Shown: positions 42,372 to 51,261, counted from the stretch's first letter. The stretch is 64,000 bases of DNA from Streptomyces longispororuber (GCF_014656095.1 NZ_BNBT01000025.1:1-64000), one strand, 5' to 3'. The notes: generated by a model from the letters alone, not told the origin. Numbers and translations are program-made.

Positions 42372-43991
42372 CTACAGCTTGCGGCCCGTGCGGTCGCGGC
42401 GGGCCAGGAGCCGCTGCGTACCGGCCAGGGCGGGGAAGCGGCGGCGGCGCAGCGCGGCCCGCGCGGCGTTGGCGCCGGGCGCGCCGTGCACGCCACCGCC
42501 CGGGTGCGCGCCCGAGGACGCCAGGTACAGCCCCGCCACGGGCGTCTCGGGGCGTCCCGTTCCGGGCAGCGGCCTGAAGAAGAGCTGCTGGTGGAGGGCG
42601 GTGGTGCCGCCGTTGATGGCCCCTCCGGCGAGGTTGGCGTCCATGGACTGCAGCGTGGGCGGGGCCAGGATCCGCCGGGCGCGGACCAGACGCCGGAAGC
42701 CCGGCGCGAACCGCTCGACCTGGCGCTCCACCCGCTCGGCCATCAGCTCCTGCTCCTTGGCGTCCCAGGCGCCGGTGAGGCCGTCGTCGCCGGCGTCCCC
42801 GCGCACGTCGTGCGGCACGTGGGTGTACGCCCAGGCGGACTCGGTGCCCCGCGGGGAGCGGGACGGGTCGGAGGTGCTCATCTGGCCGAACAGCAGGAAG
42901 GGCCGGTCCGGGATCCGGTGCATGGCGATCTGGGCGGCGAACCGGGTCAGCTCGTCCACCCCGTCGGCCAGGTGGACGGTGCCGGCGCGGGCGGCCTGCT
43001 CCGCCTGCCAGGGCACCGGGCCGTCGAGCGCCCAGTCCACCTTGAACGTCGCGAAGTCCCACTGGAAGCGGCGCAGGTCCTCCAGGACCTGCCCGGGCAG
43101 GTGCTCCGGCTCGACCAGCTCCCCGTACAGGGCGGGCACCGACACATCCGCGAGCACCGCGCGCCGGGCGGGCACCGCGTCCCCGGCCGCCGTGCGCACG
43201 CCGACGGCCCGCCCGCCCCGGACGACGATCCGCTCCACCCGCTGCCCGCAGTGCACGCTGCCGCCGCGGGCGTTCAGGCGCGCGATCAGCGCCTGGGTCA
43301 GGGCGCCGGAGCCGCCGACCGGCACGGGGAAGCCGTAGCTCTGCCCGAGCATCGACATGAGCCAGCCGTAGCCGCCGCTGCCGGCCGCCTCGGGCGCGAG
43401 GTCGGCGTGCAGGGCGTTGCCGGCCAGGAGCAGCCGCCCGCCCTCCCCGCGGAACTCCTCCTCGCCCAGGCGGCGCACCGGCAGCACCAGGGAGCGCGCC
43501 ATGCGGAGCCCGCCGCCCGCCCGCAGCCGCAGCGCGAGCCGGGAGCCGGCGCGCACGGGCGGGAAGGGCGTGAACAGGGCGTCGATGAGGGCGGAGCGCA
43601 GGTCCTTCCACACGTCGTGCAGCCGGACCCAGGCGGCCCCGTCGCCCGGCGCGAAGGCGTCGAGGGACGCGGCGGTCGTGGCGACGTTCCGGTCGAGCAC
43701 GGCGCAGCGCCCGTCGGTGAGCGGGTGCGCCAGGACGGCCGGGGCGTGCGACCAGCGCAGCCCGTAGTCCTCCAGGCGCAGCCGGGCCAGCACCGGCGAG
43801 GCGGCGGCCAGCGGGTAGAAGGAGCTGAAGAGGTCGTTGACGAAGTCGGGGTGGACGCCGCTGTCGTGGCGCACCGCGCCCCCGGGCTCCGGCTGCGCCT
43901 CCAGGACCCGTACGCTCCACCCGGCGTCGGCCAGCAGGTTAGCGGCCACGAGCCCGTTGGGGCCCGCGCCGACGACCACGGCGTCAGGCAT
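42372..43991 (-). CDS. FAD-dependent oxidoreductase, phytoene desaturase-like
   Basis: 539 residues. The N-terminal dinucleotide motif is VVVGAGPNGLVAANLLADAG followed by VLEAQPEPGGAVR, and the C-terminal FAD signature is GLYLASSGAHPGGGVHGAPG. This belongs to the CrtI-like/amine-oxidase superfamily, in the subgroup usually annotated NAD(P)/FAD-dependent oxidoreductase. There is no carotenoid gene nearby, so a carotenoid role is not supported. The ATG at 43991 has GGGGA eight bases upstream and overlaps the SRPBCC stop by eight bases. It is the middle gene of a three-gene operon. Confidence 0.9.
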   Translation of the reverse strand: MPDAVVVGAGPNGLVAANLLADAGWSVRVLEAQPEPGGAVRHDSGVHPDFVNDLFSSFYPLAAASPVLARLRLEDYGLRWSHAPAVLAHPLTDGRCAVLDRNVATTAASLDAFAPGDGAAWVRLHDVWKDLRSALIDALFTPFPPVRAGSRLALRLRAGGGLRMARSLVLPVRRLGEEEFRGEGGRLLLAGNALHADLAPEAAGSGGYGWLMSMLGQSYGFPVPVGGSGALTQALIARLNARGGSVHCGQRVERIVVRGGRAVGVRTAAGDAVPARRAVLADVSVPALYGELVEPEHLPGQVLEDLRRFQWDFATFKVDWALDGPVPWQAEQAARAGTVHLADGVDELTRFAAQIAMHRIPDRPFLLFGQMSTSDPSRSPRGTESAWAYTHVPHDVRGDAGDDGLTGAWDAKEQELMAERVERQVERFAPGFRRLVRARRILAPPTLQSMDANLAGGAINGGTTALHQQLFFRPLPGTGRPETPVAGLYLASSGAHPGGGVHGAPGANAARAALRRRRFPALAGTQRLLARRDRTGRKL

Positions 43992-44502
43992 GGGCCGGTC
44001 CCCTCCCGCGACCGGCGGCGGCCCCGGCATCGGCGGCGTCCCCGGCGTCCCCGGTGGCCCGCCCGTCGCGCGCGTCGTGCTCGCACAGCCGGGCGAGGCG
44101 GCCGAGCATCGCGCGGTGCCGCACCTGGATCAGCGCCTCGAACCCGGCGTTGTGCAGCCGCCCGCCCGCGCCCTGCAGCGGGTGCTCGTCGAAGACGACC
44201 AGGCAGTGGTCGCCCCAGGGGCGCAGCTCTATGGCGATGCGCGCCGTGCCGAGCGGACCGGCCTTGGCCTCCAGCTCCAGGACGGAGCCCTCCTCGCAGC
44301 GGCGCACGACCGTCTCGCTGGACAGCTCCAGCGGACCCAGGCGGACCTTGTAGGCGATGGCCGCGTCCTTGTGCGGCCACCGGCCGCGCACGGGACGGGA
44401 CGACGCGGTCCCCACGACCCACTCGGCGTACCGGTTGCCGTCGGCCAGCACGGCCCAGACGTCGGCCGGCGGCCTCTTGATCAGTCGGTGGCGAACGGCC
44501 AC
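43984..44502 (-). CDS. SRPBCC-family protein (polyketide cyclase/START-like)
   Basis: 172 residues. HRLIKRPPADVWAVLADGNRYAEWVVG at the N-terminus and later beta strands (ETVVRRCEEGSVLELEAKAG, ARIAIELRPWGDHCLVVFDE) form the helix-grip fold that holds hydrophobic ligands. The GTG at 44502 is supported by AGGAGG five bases upstream. It is the first gene of the operon with the FAD oxidoreductase and SDR, which suggests a shared small hydrophobic substrate. The C-terminal tail (DAADAGAAAGRGRGPA) is low complexity. Confidence 0.85.
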   Translation of the reverse strand: MAVRHRLIKRPPADVWAVLADGNRYAEWVVGTASSRPVRGRWPHKDAAIAYKVRLGPLELSSETVVRRCEEGSVLELEAKAGPLGTARIAIELRPWGDHCLVVFDEHPLQGAGGRLHNAGFEALIQVRHRAMLGRLARLCEHDARDGRATGDAGDAADAGAAAGRGRGPAHA

Positions 44503-44854
44503 AACTACCTCCTGTCGTCCCCCTCGCTCCTGGACATCCCGGGTGCCCCCGCCGCACGGGACCAACCCTCGCGCCGCCCGGAGCCGGGCCGGCGCCGTGC
44601 GGCTCCCGGCGGGCCGGTGACGAGGGCCGCCTCCGGGCAACGTACGTCCGTACGGTGCGGGGTGCCACACGGTGGCGCCGCGCGGACCCGGCCCCCGGTA
44701 CGCGCTCCCGCGCCGCACGGCAGACTTGTCCCGGCCCTGTAGATTTCTGTGATTGCCCGGCCGTCCTCGGCACGGGGCCCGGCGCGCGCGTGCCGGCGCC
44801 CGCCCGGGGCCGGGCAGCGGACGCGGGGCCGCTACGAGGCGTGGAGGCGCGGGA
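44503..44854. other. Divergent intergenic region between SRPBCC operon and PP2C gene
   Basis: 352 bases with start codons at both ends, so it must hold two promoters. The least GC-rich part, about 44738-44756 (TGTAGATTTCTGTGATTG), is the best promoter candidate for the phosphatase. I see no gene or clear operator. Confidence 0.4.
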
Positions 44855-46588
44855 ATGCACGTTCCGTCCGATCCGACCGGCGGCCAGGAGCACGCCGGCA
44901 CGGTGCGGCGCCTGCTGGGCAGGACGCTGGACCGCCTCGGCGCCGGCGCCTACGCGGTCGACGCCGACGGCGCCGTCCTCGCGGTGAACGCGCAGGCCGA
45001 GGCCCTCCTCGGCCGCCGGGCTGCGGACATGGTCGGCCAGGACGCGCACGACCTGCTGCACCGCCAGGCCAACGGGATGGCCATGCCCCGCAGCCGGTGC
45101 CCGATGATGACGGCCTTCGTCGCGGGCCGGCCCCGCCAGCAGGACGTGGGCTACTTCGAACGCGGCGACGGCTCGCTGCTGACCATGTCGTGGCTGGTGG
45201 TGCCGCTGCGGCTCACCCCGCACGACACCGGGGCGCTGGTGGTGTTCCACCCGAACGAGCCGTCCGGCTTCCCGCTGCCGGTGTCGGCCTACCAGGGGGA
45301 AGGGCTCACCGAACTGGAGCGCCTGGCCCTGCTGGCCGAGACCACCACGCAGCTCACCGCCACCCTCGACATCAACGAGGCCCTGGACCGGCTGGTCCGC
45401 CTCGTCGTCCCCCTGCTGGCGGACTGGGTCGTGATCGACTTGATGACCGACAGCGGCGAGGTGCAGCGCGCCCTGGTCGCCTGCGGCGAGGGCGGCCGGA
45501 TCACGCGCAGGGAGGACCTCCAGGGGGCCGTGCTGCCCGTGCCGGAGACCTCGCCGCTGCCCCTGTCCCGCGCGCTGCGCGGCGCGGGCTCGACGCTGGC
45601 GACCCCGCTGACGTACCAGGGCCCGCCGGACTCCGACGTCGCCGTCGAGCAGCGCAGGCTCTTCGACGTCACCGGCATGCACTCCGCGGTCGTCGCGCCC
45701 ATCAGCAGCCTGCGGGAGGTCCTCGGCGCCCTCACGCTCGGCCGGTCGAAGCGGCCCGAGCCCTTCACCACGGCCGAGATCCCGCTCCTGGAGGACATCA
45801 CCCGCCGGGCCGGGCTCGCCCTGGAGAACGCCCGCCTCTACCAGCGCCAGCGCAAGGTCGCCGAGACCATGCAGCGCCACCTGCTGCCGCAGCTCCCCCG
45901 GGTGCCGGGCCTGCGCATGACGGCCCGCTACCTGCCCGCGCCGCGCGCCTCCCAGGTCGGCGGCGACTGGTACGACGTCTTCCGCCTGCCCCACCAGGCC
46001 CTCGCCCTGGTCATCGGGGACGTCGCCGGACACGACCTGGACGCCGCGGCCGACATGGCCCAGCTCCGCAACATCCTGCGGGCCTACACCTGGTCGCAGG
46101 CGGGCCCGCCCAGCGTCGTCGTCACCCGGTTCGACCAGGCCCTGCCGCACATCACGGACGTCGGCATCGCCACCATGGTCCTCGGCCACCTCTCGCCCCT
46201 GCCCACCGGGGGCTGGGAGCTGACCTGGACGAACGCCGGGCACCCGCCGCCCCTGCTCGTCACGCCCGACGGCACGGCCCGCTACCTGGGCGGCGGGCAG
46301 GGCATCCTGCTCGGCACCCACGCCGACACCCCCCGCGCGGACGCCACCGTCACGCTGCCGCCGCTGTCGACGCTGGTGCTGTACACGGACGGGCTCGTCG
46401 AGTCGCCCCGGCACCCCATCGACGACGGTCTGGAGCGGCTCCGCGGGCACGCCGCCGCCCTCGCCGGGCACTCGCTCGAGACCTTCACCGACGTCCTCCT
46501 GGACCGCGCCCGGCCGCCCGACAACGACGACGACGTCGCCGTCCTCGTCGTGCGCGTGCCGGGCCCGGAGGAGGCGCCGCCGCGCTGA
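44855..46588 (+). CDS. PAS-GAF-SpoIIE-type PP2C phosphatase
   Basis: 577 residues. PAS domain (about 15-130: LGAGAYAVDADGAVLAVNAQAEALLG), GAF domain (about 150-310), and a C-terminal PP2C/SpoIIE domain with SQVGGDWYDVF, VIGDVAGHDLDAAADMAQLR and a late VLYTDGLVESPRHPIDDGLERL, DDDVAVLVV, so the metal-binding Asp residues are present. Such proteins dephosphorylate anti-anti-sigma factors in response to a sensed signal. A GGAGG seven bases before the ATG at 44855 supports the start. The target could be an RsbV-like protein elsewhere; the RsbW-like ATPase at 10.6 kb may be related. Confidence 0.92.
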   Translation: MHVPSDPTGGQEHAGTVRRLLGRTLDRLGAGAYAVDADGAVLAVNAQAEALLGRRAADMVGQDAHDLLHRQANGMAMPRSRCPMMTAFVAGRPRQQDVGYFERGDGSLLTMSWLVVPLRLTPHDTGALVVFHPNEPSGFPLPVSAYQGEGLTELERLALLAETTTQLTATLDINEALDRLVRLVVPLLADWVVIDLMTDSGEVQRALVACGEGGRITRREDLQGAVLPVPETSPLPLSRALRGAGSTLATPLTYQGPPDSDVAVEQRRLFDVTGMHSAVVAPISSLREVLGALTLGRSKRPEPFTTAEIPLLEDITRRAGLALENARLYQRQRKVAETMQRHLLPQLPRVPGLRMTARYLPAPRASQVGGDWYDVFRLPHQALALVIGDVAGHDLDAAADMAQLRNILRAYTWSQAGPPSVVVTRFDQALPHITDVGIATMVLGHLSPLPTGGWELTWTNAGHPPPLLVTPDGTARYLGGGQGILLGTHADTPRADATVTLPPLSTLVLYTDGLVESPRHPIDDGLERLRGHAAALAGHSLETFTDVLLDRARPPDNDDDVAVLVVRVPGPEEAPPR

Positions 46589-46724
46589 GCCGGTGCGGGC
46601 CGCGCGCCTTCCGAGGCCCGTCTGCTGGGGCCCGCCTGCTGGCCCGCCTTCCGAGGCCCGCCTTCCGGATGAGGCACTCTCGGCGGGATGAGGCACCCCC
46701 GGCCGCCCGCGGGGCGGCCCCGGC

Positions 46725-47261
46725 TCACCGCCCGTACGCCTCGCGGCGGGGCAGCGGTCCCACGCCCGTGCGGCGGCCGGGCTCGGCGGCGGCGTGCCGC
46801 TGCCCGGGGCCGGGGCCCGAGCGGGCGGCCAGGGCGTCCGCGACGGCGCCCGTGGTGAAGGCGTAGACGGCCTTGTGCAGCAGGTCCACCGCCAGTTCCG
46901 CGCGGGGCCAGGTCTGCGGCGGCGCGCCGACGCCGGTGGCGTTCTCCAGGATCTGGTCGTTGGTCAGCCGCACCACGGTGAACTTCGCCGACGCCACCGG
47001 GCCGCGCAGCCCCGCGTGCGCCATCACCGACCGGAGCACCCCGAGCAGTACGCCCTGCCCGTAGTGCATCGCCCAGTTCACCGCCCGCGGCTGCCGGCCG
47101 CCCGGCCGCTCGGGCAGGCCGGTCAGGCGCTCCAGGGTGCGCGCGGGCACATGGGAGTCGGGCCGGCCGGTCAGGCGCTGCTCCGCCTTCTCGCCCAGCG
47201 TCATCACCGCCACGCCGACCGCCCCGGCCGCGAGTCCTTGCCACAGTGCACGTTTGCTCAT
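46725..47261 (-). CDS. Membrane-associated protein of unknown function
   Basis: 178 residues. One N-terminal hydrophobic segment (ALWQGLAAGAVGVAVMTLGEKAEQ) is followed by a moderately hydrophobic region (NWAMHYGQGVLLGVLRSVMAHAG, VDLLHKAVYAFTTGAVADAL) that recalls small inner-membrane DUF1440/YagU-like proteins; I am not sure of the family. Start MSKRALW at 47261; an ATG six codons upstream (47279) is equally possible. It is divergent from DUF2243. Confidence 0.65.
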   Translation of the reverse strand: MSKRALWQGLAAGAVGVAVMTLGEKAEQRLTGRPDSHVPARTLERLTGLPERPGGRQPRAVNWAMHYGQGVLLGVLRSVMAHAGLRGPVASAKFTVVRLTNDQILENATGVGAPPQTWPRAELAVDLLHKAVYAFTTGAVADALAARSGPGPGQRHAAAEPGRRTGVGPLPRREAYGR

Positions 47262-47425
47262 GCCGCCACGGGTACCCATGCACCGGGTTCCCATCGCCCG
47301 CCCGGCGAAGCCGCTACCCGCGCGGCAGCGGTCCGCCACCCGGATGCGGCGCCGGGCCGACGACCGGGGCGCACCCCGGGTACACGTGCCAGAGCCGCCC
47401 GCGACGAGAGGGAGACCAGCCGCCG

Positions 47426-48013
47426 ATGAGCAGCGAACCGGCCCGCCCCGCCCCCACCGCCGAAGGCCCGCTCCCGAGGCGGTCCCTGGCCGTCTGCGCG
47501 CTGATCGGCGCGGCCGTGATGGCGGCCGTCGACGAGGTGGTCTTCCACCAGATCCTGCACTGGCACCACTTCTACGACCGCTCCACCCGGGGCGTCGGCC
47601 TGCTCTCCGACGGCCTGCTGCACACCGCCGAACTGCTCGGCCTGGTCGCCGGGTTCTTCCTCTACGCCGACCTGCGCCGGCGCCGCGCCCTGGCCCCCGC
47701 CCACGGCGTGGCCGGCGTCCTCCTCGGCCTCGGCGCCTTCCAGCTCTTCGACGGGGTCGTCGACCACAAGCTGCTGCGCCTGCACCAGATCCGCTACGGC
47801 GTCGACGTCACCGGCTACGACGTGGCCTGGAACGCCGGCGGCCTCCTCCTGCTCCTGGCCGGCGCCGCCCTGGCCGTACGGGCCGGGCGCCGCGACCGGG
47901 ACCACGAGCGGGACCGGGACCACGACCGGGACCGGGACCACGAGCGGGACCGGGACCACGACCGCGACCGGGACCAGGGGCGGGACCGGAACCCGGACCG
48001 GCCGACGGCATGA
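47426..48013 (+). CDS. DUF2243 membrane protein with charged repeat tail
   Basis: 195 residues. Four hydrophobic segments with family signature residues MAAVDEVVFHQILHWHHFYD, LHTAELLGLVAGFFLYADL, GAFQLFDGVVDHKLLRLHQI and WNAGGLLLLLAGAALAV. His-rich DUF2243 proteins usually accompany cytochrome oxidase assembly genes, and here the stop overlaps a CtaG-like start (ATGA). The last about 40 residues are an unusual Arg/Asp/His repeat (RDRDHE units) that extends the usual C-terminus and is probably cytoplasmic. RBS GAGGGAGA precedes the ATG at 47426. Confidence 0.88.
   Translation: MSSEPARPAPTAEGPLPRRSLAVCALIGAAVMAAVDEVVFHQILHWHHFYDRSTRGVGLLSDGLLHTAELLGLVAGFFLYADLRRRRALAPAHGVAGVLLGLGAFQLFDGVVDHKLLRLHQIRYGVDVTGYDVAWNAGGLLLLLAGAALAVRAGRRDRDHERDRDHDRDRDHERDRDHDRDRDQGRDRNPDRPTA
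47880..47998 (+). repeat. In-frame RDRDHE repeats at the DUF2243 C-terminus
   Basis: Repeats of about 12-18 bases based on GACCGGGACCACGAGCGG encode alternating RDxDxx units just before the stop, with near-identical copies. Confidence 0.75.
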
Positions 48014-48885
48014 TCCTCACGCTCGCCCACGCCCACGCCCCCGCCGCCTCGCACGTCCACGCCCCCGCCCACGCCGGTCACGGCGGCACCGGCCTCTTCG
48101 GGACCGTCGTCGCCGCGGCCGCGCTGCTGGCCGCCCTGACCTATCTGTCGGCGGCCGCCCGGCTGCGCGGGCGCGGTGACGCCTGGCCCCGCCTCCGGGA
48201 CCTGTGCTTCGCCACCGGCTGCGCCGCCCTGGCCCTCGCCCTCACCGTCACGCTGCCCGGCGGGCCGTTCACCGCCCACATGGCCCAGCACCTCACCGTC
48301 GCCATGGCCGCGCCGCTGCTCCTCGTCCTGGGCCGCCCCCTCACGCTGGTCCTGCGGGCCCTGCCCGGCGGCTCCCCGGCCCGCCGCGCCCTGCTGGCCG
48401 TGGCGCACGCGCGGCCCGTCGGCGTGCTGCTCTTCCCGCCGCTGGCCGCGGTCCTGGACATCGGGGGCCTGTGGCTGCTGTACCGCACCCCGCTGTCGGC
48501 GCAGGCCGCGCACCACCCGCTGCTCGGCGCCGCCGTCCACGCGCACGTGCTGGTGGCCGGGCTGCTGTACACCTTCGCCGTCTGCCAGCTCGACCCGGTA
48601 CGGCGGCGCTGGGGCCCCGGCCGGCGCGGCGCCACGCTGCTGGCCGCGGGCTGGGCCCACGCCGTCCTCGCCAAGAGCCTCTACGCCACGCCGCCGCCGG
48701 GCACCGCCTACGCCGCCGGCGACCTGCACACCGGGTCCCAGCTCATGTACTACGGCGGCGACCTCGTCGAGGTCGCCCTCGCCACCGTCCTCGCCACGCG
48801 CTGGTACGCCGCCACGGGCCGCGCGCGCCGCCGCCGCGCCCGCGGAACCCCGTACGGCCCGAGCCGGTCCTCCGCCACCGCGTGA
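48010..48885 (+). CDS. CtaG-like cytochrome c oxidase assembly protein
   Basis: 291 residues with about seven membrane helices and a His-rich N-terminus (AHAHAPAASHVHAPAHAGHGG) that could bind copper. Conserved caa3_CtaG features include HMAQHLTVAMAAPLLLVLGRPL, YRTPLSAQAAHHPLLGAAVHAHVLVAGLLY and LMYYGGDLVEVALA. CtaG-type proteins help insert copper into cytochrome oxidase. It is translationally coupled to DUF2243. The orphan oxidase subunit I gene lies about 10 kb away. Confidence 0.88.
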   Translation: MILTLAHAHAPAASHVHAPAHAGHGGTGLFGTVVAAAALLAALTYLSAAARLRGRGDAWPRLRDLCFATGCAALALALTVTLPGGPFTAHMAQHLTVAMAAPLLLVLGRPLTLVLRALPGGSPARRALLAVAHARPVGVLLFPPLAAVLDIGGLWLLYRTPLSAQAAHHPLLGAAVHAHVLVAGLLYTFAVCQLDPVRRRWGPGRRGATLLAAGWAHAVLAKSLYATPPPGTAYAAGDLHTGSQLMYYGGDLVEVALATVLATRWYAATGRARRRRARGTPYGPSRSSATA

Positions 48886-48913
48886 GCGTGCCGCCCGCGC
48901 GGGGCGCGTCCGC

Positions 48914-49507
48914 TCAGCCGTCCTTGCCCATGGCCCGGCGGACGGCGTCCTTCGTGCGGTCCATCAGCGCGGCCACGGGACCGAGGGTCATGTTCGCCGC
49001 CCCCGACTCCACGCCGGGGTGGGGCCGGGTGGGCGCCATGGCCTCGGCGGCCCTGACCGCCTTGGCCATCGCGGCCAGGTTCGTCACGTCGGTGCTGCGG
49101 CGGATGTGGGTGAACTCGTAGCGCTCCTCGGCCCGGGCGTGCTCCTGCACGTCCGCGCGCAGCGCGAGGAGCTGCGGCATGAACTTCGGGTCGTCGGTGT
49201 CCACGTCGTCGAGGGCCGCGAGGGTCTCCTTGGCGGCCTTCTCCTCCGCGAGCCGGTCCTCGACGACCTGCCCGCCACCGGCGAGCCCCCGGCGGGCGAA
49301 GGGGTGGACGACCTCCTCCTCGGCGGTCTCGTGCACGGCGAGCAGCCGCACCAGCCGCCGGAAGGCGTCCCGGCGCTCGTCGCCGGTGGACGCCTCGACC
49401 TCGTCGAAGAGGTTGCGGATGTCGCCGTGCTGGCGCATCAGCAGGGACACCACGTCGCTGTCCCGGTCGTGGTCGTCACCGGCCTGCGGGGTCGTGAGCT
49501 CGGCCAT
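48914..49507 (-). CDS. Hemerythrin domain protein
   Basis: 197 residues. The diiron hemerythrin bundle is evident from LLMRQHGDIRNLFDEVE, VRLLAVHETAEEEVVHPFAR and LRADVQEHARAEERYEF with spaced His/Glu ligands (about residues 20-135). The C-terminal 60 residues are a helical extension (LMDRTKDAVRRAMGKDG). It probably binds O2, NO or iron and serves a redox-stress role. It lies 12 bases after the ferritin-like gene on the same strand, so the two are probably one operon. Confidence 0.9.
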   Translation of the reverse strand: MAELTTPQAGDDHDRDSDVVSLLMRQHGDIRNLFDEVEASTGDERRDAFRRLVRLLAVHETAEEEVVHPFARRGLAGGGQVVEDRLAEEKAAKETLAALDDVDTDDPKFMPQLLALRADVQEHARAEERYEFTHIRRSTDVTNLAAMAKAVRAAEAMAPTRPHPGVESGAANMTLGPVAALMDRTKDAVRRAMGKDG

Positions 49508-49519
49508 GTCGGCAGCCTC

Positions 49520-50719
49520 CTACTTCTCCCGCAGCGCGGGGTCGGGGTGCTCGCCCTCGGTCTGTACGCGGTACTCGCGGCCGAACATGGCGTCGTGCTC
49601 GGCCATGACCCGCTCGCTGGGCGGCGCCTCGCCGCCGTGGATCTCCTCCTGCATCTTCTCGAAGCGCTCGTGGGCCTCGCGGACGTAGCCCGCGCCCAGC
49701 GTGGTGAGGTCGATCTGCGTGTCGAGCAGTTCGCGCACGTAGGCCTTGTTGGGCTCGAAGGTGAGCACGTTGGGCAGCTCCGTGGCCAGCACCGACTCCG
49801 GCTCACGCCCGTCGTGACGCCGCATCAGGTCGCAGGCCTGGTGGAGGTGTTCCAGCTCCATGTTCAGGTGCAGCTCCCAGATGGCCTTCACCCTGGGGTC
49901 GCTCTCCTGCTCCATGAAGGAGTAGTAGAGGTAGCACTCGTTGTACTCGTGGTTGACGAGCTGCTCCCACCAGGTCTCACCCGGGTCCACCAGGGACTCG
50001 TAGTGCGTGACGTGCTCCTCCTCGATGAGCCCGATCTCCTGGTAGAGCCGGCGGGCGATCGGCTCCATGTAGGTCGGGCCGACGTTCATGTAGAAGTTCA
50101 TGGTCTGCTGCTCGGCCGACATGATCGTCAGGGCGTGCAGCTTCGAGAGCGGGTTCGTCTCGTCCTTCGCGTACGGGTCGCGCACGTTGTCCACCGGGTC
50201 GCGGTGGTGGAACTTGGTCGGCCGGCCCGGGATGACCTCGGTGAGCCCGTCCACGATCGACTCCGCCTTGCGGTGCTCGATCATCTCGTACAGGTTCGCG
50301 TACCGGTACAGGTGGTCGAAGTCCTCCAGGACTCCGAACTGGTACGCCTGCTTCAGGTACGGGTCCGGCTCCATGCGCGCCACCCACGCCGTGAGGTCCA
50401 CGGCGACCTGCTCGTAGGCGATCGTCGTCTCCAGGACCGAGGAGACGCCGGGAAGCAGCCAGTTGACCACCTTCTGCTGCTGCGCCTCGATGTAGCGGAC
50501 GCGGGCGAGCCGGCGCTTGACCTCGGGGTCGACCGTGTTCCGCGCGAGCTGGTGGCTGAACAGGATCGCCTCCACCTCGATCCCGTTCATGGTGATGATC
50601 CGACAGCGCGTGTACGGGTCGCAGTGGTCGGGGTCGATCGGTTTCACGTCGAGCTCGCGCCAGTTGCGGAGCTGACGGTCCAGCGGGATGCCTCGTTGTT
50701 CGAGCGGGTTGAAGGTCAC
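49520..50719 (-). CDS. Ferritin-like diiron protein of unknown function
   Basis: 399 residues, mostly helical and less Ala-rich than neighbours. Ligand-like motifs ETTIAYEQVAVD, LIEEEHVTHYESLVD and LNMELEHLHQACDLM give Glu and ExxH pairs expected for a four-helix diiron site. Other His/Glu-rich segments (HRKAESIVDGL) occur. I do not know a named function. Its operon with a hemerythrin gene suggests iron or reactive-oxygen handling. The ATG at 50719 is followed by TFNPLEQRGIPLDRQLRNW and preceded by AGGAGG. Confidence 0.75.
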   Translation of the reverse strand: MTFNPLEQRGIPLDRQLRNWRELDVKPIDPDHCDPYTRCRIITMNGIEVEAILFSHQLARNTVDPEVKRRLARVRYIEAQQQKVVNWLLPGVSSVLETTIAYEQVAVDLTAWVARMEPDPYLKQAYQFGVLEDFDHLYRYANLYEMIEHRKAESIVDGLTEVIPGRPTKFHHRDPVDNVRDPYAKDETNPLSKLHALTIMSAEQQTMNFYMNVGPTYMEPIARRLYQEIGLIEEEHVTHYESLVDPGETWWEQLVNHEYNECYLYYSFMEQESDPRVKAIWELHLNMELEHLHQACDLMRRHDGREPESVLATELPNVLTFEPNKAYVRELLDTQIDLTTLGAGYVREAHERFEKMQEEIHGGEAPPSERVMAEHDAMFGREYRVQTEGEHPDPALREK

Positions 50720-50979
50720 GATCGTTCCTCCTGTGGGGAGTGGGGGATCGGGTGAGCGAAGTACCCCCCTCGGTCGCGTCCAGTCCGGGCGATGTGCGGG
50801 GGCGCCTCACTCATGCTTGGCACACCGGTGAGGTCGCGCCACCGCACCGCAGTGGCCGCGCGAGCCCCAGGACGGGGCGCGACGGCCGGTGCGCGTACGG
50901 GACACGCCGGAGGGTGCGCGCGGCCGGGCGCGGGCGGCCTCGGCCCCGGGCAGGGGGACACCGCCGTTCGGGTGGCACG

Positions 50980-51261
50980 CCCAGAGGGCCCGTTGCCGGG
51001 CGGGCGCCGGGGCACGACGGGGCGCGGGTGCGTGGGGGCGCTCCCGCACCCCGCCTCCCACGCCGCGCCGAGCCGACGCAGGGACGCCGCGTCCACGGCG
51101 TCCTGGGGGCGGGGCAGGGGCTGGTCCTGCTCGTCCCTGGTGTCCCGGCGGATCAGGGCACGGGTGAGCGCGTCACCGTCCGGTACGTGGCGCCGCACGG
51201 CCGGCCACGGCACGGTCTCCTCGGCGGACGCGTGGCTGAGGACGAGCGGGACGAGGTCCAT
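50980..51261 (-). pseudogene. Decayed hemerythrin-like gene fragment
   Basis: Minus-strand translation gives LVLSHASAEETVPWPAVRRH, then VPDGDALT followed directly by RALIRRDTRDEQDQPLPRPQ, DAVDAASLRRLGAAWE and PVVPRRPPGN. From memory, intact Streptomyces hemerythrins of this type have similar blocks but with about 40 more residues, including a ligand helix, between DGDALT and the DEQD region. The part after PPGN no longer looks protein-like. I infer an internal deletion plus C-terminal decay. The remaining frame runs on to 50716, into the upstream region of the ferritin-like gene. Confidence 0.55.

Noticed and set aside
42372-43991. Carotenoid desaturase (CrtI)
   Set aside because: The fold and motifs fit the superfamily, but no crtB/crtE or cyclase is nearby, and neighbours are SRPBCC and SDR genes.
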